Below are positions 60,322 through 64,000 of a stretch of DNA of 64,000 bases, in pieces; the first letter of the stretch is position 1; each line of letters starts with the position of its first letter. The stretch is taken from contig NC_019879.2 of NCBI RefSeq assembly GCF_002234675.1, forward strand, positions 3,654,619-3,718,618, read 5' to 3'. Below the pieces are notes generated by a model that was not told the origin of the DNA, made no database searches, and saw only the letters and a program-made list of their open reading frames with translations. This stretch comes from Oryzias latipes (taxonomy: Eukaryota; Chordata; Actinopteri; Beloniformes; Adrianichthyidae). A program made the position numbers and the translations under genes.

Positions 60322-63300
60322 TTAGTTCTGCATCTGCTCGAAGAACTTGTAGGTGGGGTTCTCGTAGCCGTTCTGCTGCATACGGGCCAGATGGCGTTCC
60401 TCGGGGGTCACGGCGGCATCCACCTTTAAACGCACGACAAGACCGGGTCACATGATCGGGGCTCGTGGTGCAAATAAAGAAAAAAGGTTTACCGTTTTAC
60501 CTCAATCACCCCGTGGTGGATGGACGTGTACTGCTTCTTCCTGAGCATAACCAAAGTGATGACGATGATGGTCGCTATGACAACGCCTCCAACCATGAGC
60601 CCGATAATAGCACCCTTATTGGACCCGACGTCCTCAGAGAGCAGAACCTAAGAGGAAACAGAACTTCCAGTCAAGAAGTGGCTCTCCTCCCTCTATAAAA
60701 AAAGAAAATCTATTCTTTAAACTATAATAAGTAAATTAAAAGAAAAAAAAAGGTGTTTATACAAATACCAGAAGGTGCATAACCCCCTACTGTAATAGGA
60801 AAATCGGTCCTTCAGCTCTCATCTGTTTGCTCAGTTGTTGGACAGAAACTAAATAAAAAACCAACCCGTTTCTCGTGGTAAACTTCAAAGCTGGCACTCT
60901 GCCTGTCTCCCGTCTCCATTCGGACATTTGCCATCTCCTCTGGCTTCAGGGCCGAAACTGAAAGCAAAGAACCAAACGTTTCTTATTTTTATCAAAGTAG
61001 ATTTGACCACAAATGTCATCAAACATCAGTAAACAGACTAAGTTCATCTTTACACTGAGGAGGTACAGGGCTCTGTTGTCGGGGTTCACCTCTCACCGTC
61101 TGGCTGTTTTCAGTACGATTTTACTTTTTTTTAACCGCAATCTGTGTCCTGATTGGCTGTTGACTATTGTCAATCAGTCTCTGTTTCGTGTCTCTTGTAC
61201 CAAATGCGTTCAGTTTGCCAAACTTACATAAATCAGAGCTTTGGTTTCATTCCCATCGTGGGATGAATGAAGGTTTATCCATCTATTCTATAGCACTGCA
61301 TGTTCCCACCTCTATAAAGGAATTTAGGATTAAAACTGCCTTACTGAGTATTTCTTTATTCAAATGGTGAATAAAGATTAAAACCCTCAGTATTTGTGAT
61401 GCAGCAACTGAAATGGGGCGACATAAATGTTTTCATGCGTTGTGTCTCCTCTCGCTTTTTTCCTATCTTTGATTTTGCTCACATAAGTTTCAGTTTGGTG
61501 TGACGTATCTGCCATCATTTGTTTAGCAAACGCAAAAATATGTTTTGACAGCAAAAGAAATAACAAATTTGAAAGTGAATATTTCATTTGCAACGCGTTG
61601 GCATAAATATTACCCCATAGCATCTGGCTCTAAACTGAATGGATCCAATACTGTTTGTTGTTTCTATTGCACCAGGAATGTTGGGTTGGGGTTGTGAGGG
61701 GCTGTAAGGTAGCGGGAAAGCGTGTGAACATTGTTGGATACCAGCGGAGGGAACTTTATGTGTTTGAGCAAAGATTGCAGAGATATAAAGAAATGGTTGC
61801 TGAGTGAGAATTTAGAAAACGGTGGTGAAACCCACCGGGTCGTGTTGGGAGTCCTCTGTCTGGGTTGGGTCGAGCATCCACCGGCTCCACTAGAAAGTAA
61901 AAGCAGGCAGGTTTAGGACTTCACATGAAAGCTGGACTGTAAGTGAACATGTGTGTGTTGATGGCATTGGATTGGTCACCGTGGTTTTCTGTATTGGGCT
62001 GGTTGAAGCTCTCCGGGTGAATGAAGCCCAGTCGGTCCAGACCTGGATCCATGGGAGCAGAGCTGAAGGCCTGATCCGGCATCAGGGCGTCGTTACCGTA
62101 GCTGATCCTGCCGTCCACCTGCAGAGGGCAGCAGGTATCAGGGAGGGAGGCTCTTCTGTCAGGACTAAACGACTTTTCATCAAGTCCTTAGACAAGCATA
62201 AACAGACGGTGTGTGTGTGTGTGTGTGTGGGATTCTGTCGCCCTGCTGAAGACTTGGGGACCTGTTCAGGGTTTGCCCTGCCTTTGTCCAAAAGTTGCTG
62301 GGATAGGCTCCAGCAACCCTGGATCCCAAAAGGGATTATTTATGGACGTATGGACGGACTTGTCCGTGCACACGTATGGTATTGGGTGTATTCATGTGCT
62401 GCATGGATGAGCTGGACTCACCCGCTTGTCAGTCTGCAGGGAAGACACCTGCTGGGACTGCTCCGACAGGACTCTCTGCACAATAATTGCTAAAAAACAA
62501 ACAGAAAGTTAGGGGGAATGGGGGGGGGGGGGTTTCCTGTTGTCCAACAGCGCCACCAACTGTCATAAAAACTATTCAGCACCACAAGCTGATGCCGCTT
62601 TATTTAAGCCTTTCTGCAAACATTTCCAGATGATATTCTGTGGGATTATCATTGACTGTAGATGAGAACTGGACTGAGGGGACCAACCGGGGACCCCCCC
62701 CCTCGGTTTCTCCAGATAGGAAGCTGGATCCAACAAGCCAAAATCCCAAATGCCTCTATTGAGAAATAAACAGCTATTGTTCAGTCATTCTGAAAATCCC
62801 TCTAATAGACTTGGACCAATCACGGCTTACGGACGACATCCGACTCCTACATGACATCTGCAGCTCTCCGCTCCCCCAGGGGATGGGTCAAATTTCACAC
62901 ACCGAGGAGTGTAACAGATAGTGTGATTTAATGTAATGGCCACGCCCAGATTACAGAAAAATGCTGACTGAATCGATTTCCTTTCACTGCAACAAAACCA
63001 AGTCCTTTTCTATGGATGACATCACACTCGCTCAGTCCAGTTCCCATTAACTTCAGTCTAACCACCAGAATGAAACTAATTCCAGCAGCAAAGTTGACAG
63101 ATATGACAGAGTACAGACATGTTTAGTGCCTTTAATCTTGTTTTTCTGCCCAGTTCCTCATTAAAAAAGATGCTAGTCCAATAAAACCAGATCTACACGT
63201 CCTTGTAATCATTTATTTATTTAAATTAAGAGTGGGATCTTCACAGACTTTGGCAGAGACGGGATCAGCCGTCTGCTCAGAGGCATTCCTGTCAGAAGAA

Positions 63301-64000
63301 CAGTGAGACTTACCGACTTGGTTCTGGATCTCATTTGCCACTCGGGGAACTTTGAAGAGCAAACCCAGAGACTGGTTCATCCTCTCCTCGATCGCGCGAA
63401 GGTGGGTCAAGACCTGAGGGTCAAAGTGTCTCCATTCACCAAAGATCTCCAATGCTTCATTTGAGGAGCATCACCATGACTTTGAGGCTCCTCCCCCACC
63501 TGAGGTCGGATCTGCGCCGCCTTCTTGGGGTCGACGCTGTGTACGTGTTCGTAGTGTTTGAGCGTGTGCTGCCTGTCCTTCTGCTCGGCGCGGACGTACT
63601 TCTTCAGCAGGTTCAGCACCTGGTTGGGCTGTGGGTGACAGCGCCGGAATCAACACGGGACCACGAAGGCGTCGTCTGCCGGTGCGTGTGGCCGTACGTA
63701 CCCGTGGGGGGTTGGCCTGCAGAGCATTGAGGTAATTTTCCAGAGCCAGGCGGCGGCGGCTGTTGATCAGCGCCTCCACCCGTGCGATGTGGGTCTCCAC
63801 CAGCTGCTGTCTCTCGTCGGCAGCCTCTTGCTCCAAGGCCTCCACCTTCTCCTGGAAGTGCTGCAGCCGGGGGTAATTAGAGAAGAACAAAAAACACACA
63901 TCTGCTTTCAAAACGACTCAGAGCACATCCAACAAGGACTTAGATCCGCTCCAGCTCTTCTCTACCTGGATGAGGGCTTTCTTTTCTGCACGAGGGAGGC
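60322..64000 (-). CDS. app: amyloid precursor protein, C-terminal part (gene continues past 64000)
   Basis: Single-pass membrane protein cut by alpha-, beta- and gamma-secretases. Exons, 5' to 3': 63966-64000 (partial), 63702-63860, 63500-63628, 63314-63413, 62422-62489, 61980-62118, 61836-61889, 60866-60957, 60501-60647, 60322-60423. All junctions keep frame. The E2 helical region has [40 protein letters not shown] and IEERMNQSL. The 159-, 129- and 54-nt exons match the human pattern. The 139-nt exon is shorter than its human counterpart, losing part of the acidic linker. The transmembrane part ([28 protein letters not shown]) and tail ([25 protein letters not shown]) are nearly unchanged from human, which excludes aplp1/aplp2. 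In contrast the first half of the amyloid-beta segment is strongly altered (see findings). Which teleost app copy this is cannot be settled here. Confidence 0.95.
61330..61720 (+). repeat. dispersed repeat family R, copy 5 (app intron)
   Basis: GAGTATTTCTTTATTCAAAT, GATCCAATACTG, TTTCTATTGCACCAG and GGGTTGTGAGGGGCTGTAAG. Same order as the 54.3 kb copy. Confidence 0.5.
62200..62370 (-). repeat. (GT)n and reverse SINE-like fragment (app intron)
   Basis: (GT)n lies at about 62208-62229. Then CAAAAGTTGCTGGGATAGGCTCCAGCAACCCTGGATCCC is the reverse of the GCTGGAGCCTATCCCAGC block of the common fish repeat. Confidence 0.55.
62857..62930 (+). repeat. 3' fragment of the SINE seen at 9991
   Basis: CTGCAGCTCTCCGCTCCCCCAGGGGATGGGTCAAAT is nearly the same as CTGCAGCTCACCGCTCCCCAAGGGGATGGGTCAAAT at 10177-10212. 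The tRNA-like head is missing. Confidence 0.6.

Noticed and set aside
60036-60455. 139-aa plus and 123-aa minus ORFs
   Set aside because: They overlap the last app exon in other frames; the true frame ends [15 protein letters not shown].
60322-64000. Assignment to aplp2 instead of app
   Set aside because: The transmembrane and cytoplasmic exons carry app-specific [14 protein letters not shown] and FFEQMQN; APLP2 differs at both.

Overview
The window is nuclear DNA of a ray-finned (teleost) fish. It is AT-rich, its genes are split by many GT-AG introns, and the repeats are types common in fish: RTE LINE, tRNA-derived SINEs, hAT, piggyBac and pogo-like MITEs, and long GATA/GACA, TA and GT microsatellites. 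Medaka (Oryzias) or a relative is plausible, but the species is not proven by sequence alone. There are no prokaryotic features, CRISPR arrays or operons.

Layout. 1-31,000 holds no convincing host gene. It is a repeat landscape with a three-level nest at 7,099-10,947 (a tRNA-type SINE inside a near-intact RTE LINE inside a hAT MITE, the LINE and the MITE each with target duplications), a piece of a restriction-like-endonuclease retroelement between (TA)n and GATA/GACA repeats at 16.4-17.2 kb, and a CpG-rich patch at 24.1-24.4 kb. Four conserved genes follow. cbs (31,145-39,618, minus) is cystathionine beta-synthase, 14 coding exons, 582 aa by my splice model. u2af1 (43,422-51,273, minus) is the small U2 snRNP auxiliary factor, 8 exons, 230 aa. 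gabpa (55,074-58,527, plus) is the ETS factor GABP-alpha, 9 exons, 440 aa. app (60,322 to beyond 64,000, minus) is the 3' part of an amyloid precursor protein gene, 10 exons seen.

The four genes do not form one pathway. They match two human chromosome 21 blocks, CBS-U2AF1 and GABPA-APP, that lie far apart in human and sit next to each other here. gabpa and app are tail to tail with about 120-140 bp between their apparent polyadenylation signals.

Most notable points: an app gene with intact transmembrane and cytoplasmic parts but a strongly changed amyloid-beta N-terminal half; two GC-AG introns in cbs; a cbs intron that is almost wholly a TIR element; and a family of TTAA-flanked MITEs in at least seven places. 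I found no clearly new biological system. Exon coordinates were worked out by hand from splice sites, reading phase and protein similarity recalled from the known families; no alignment was run.
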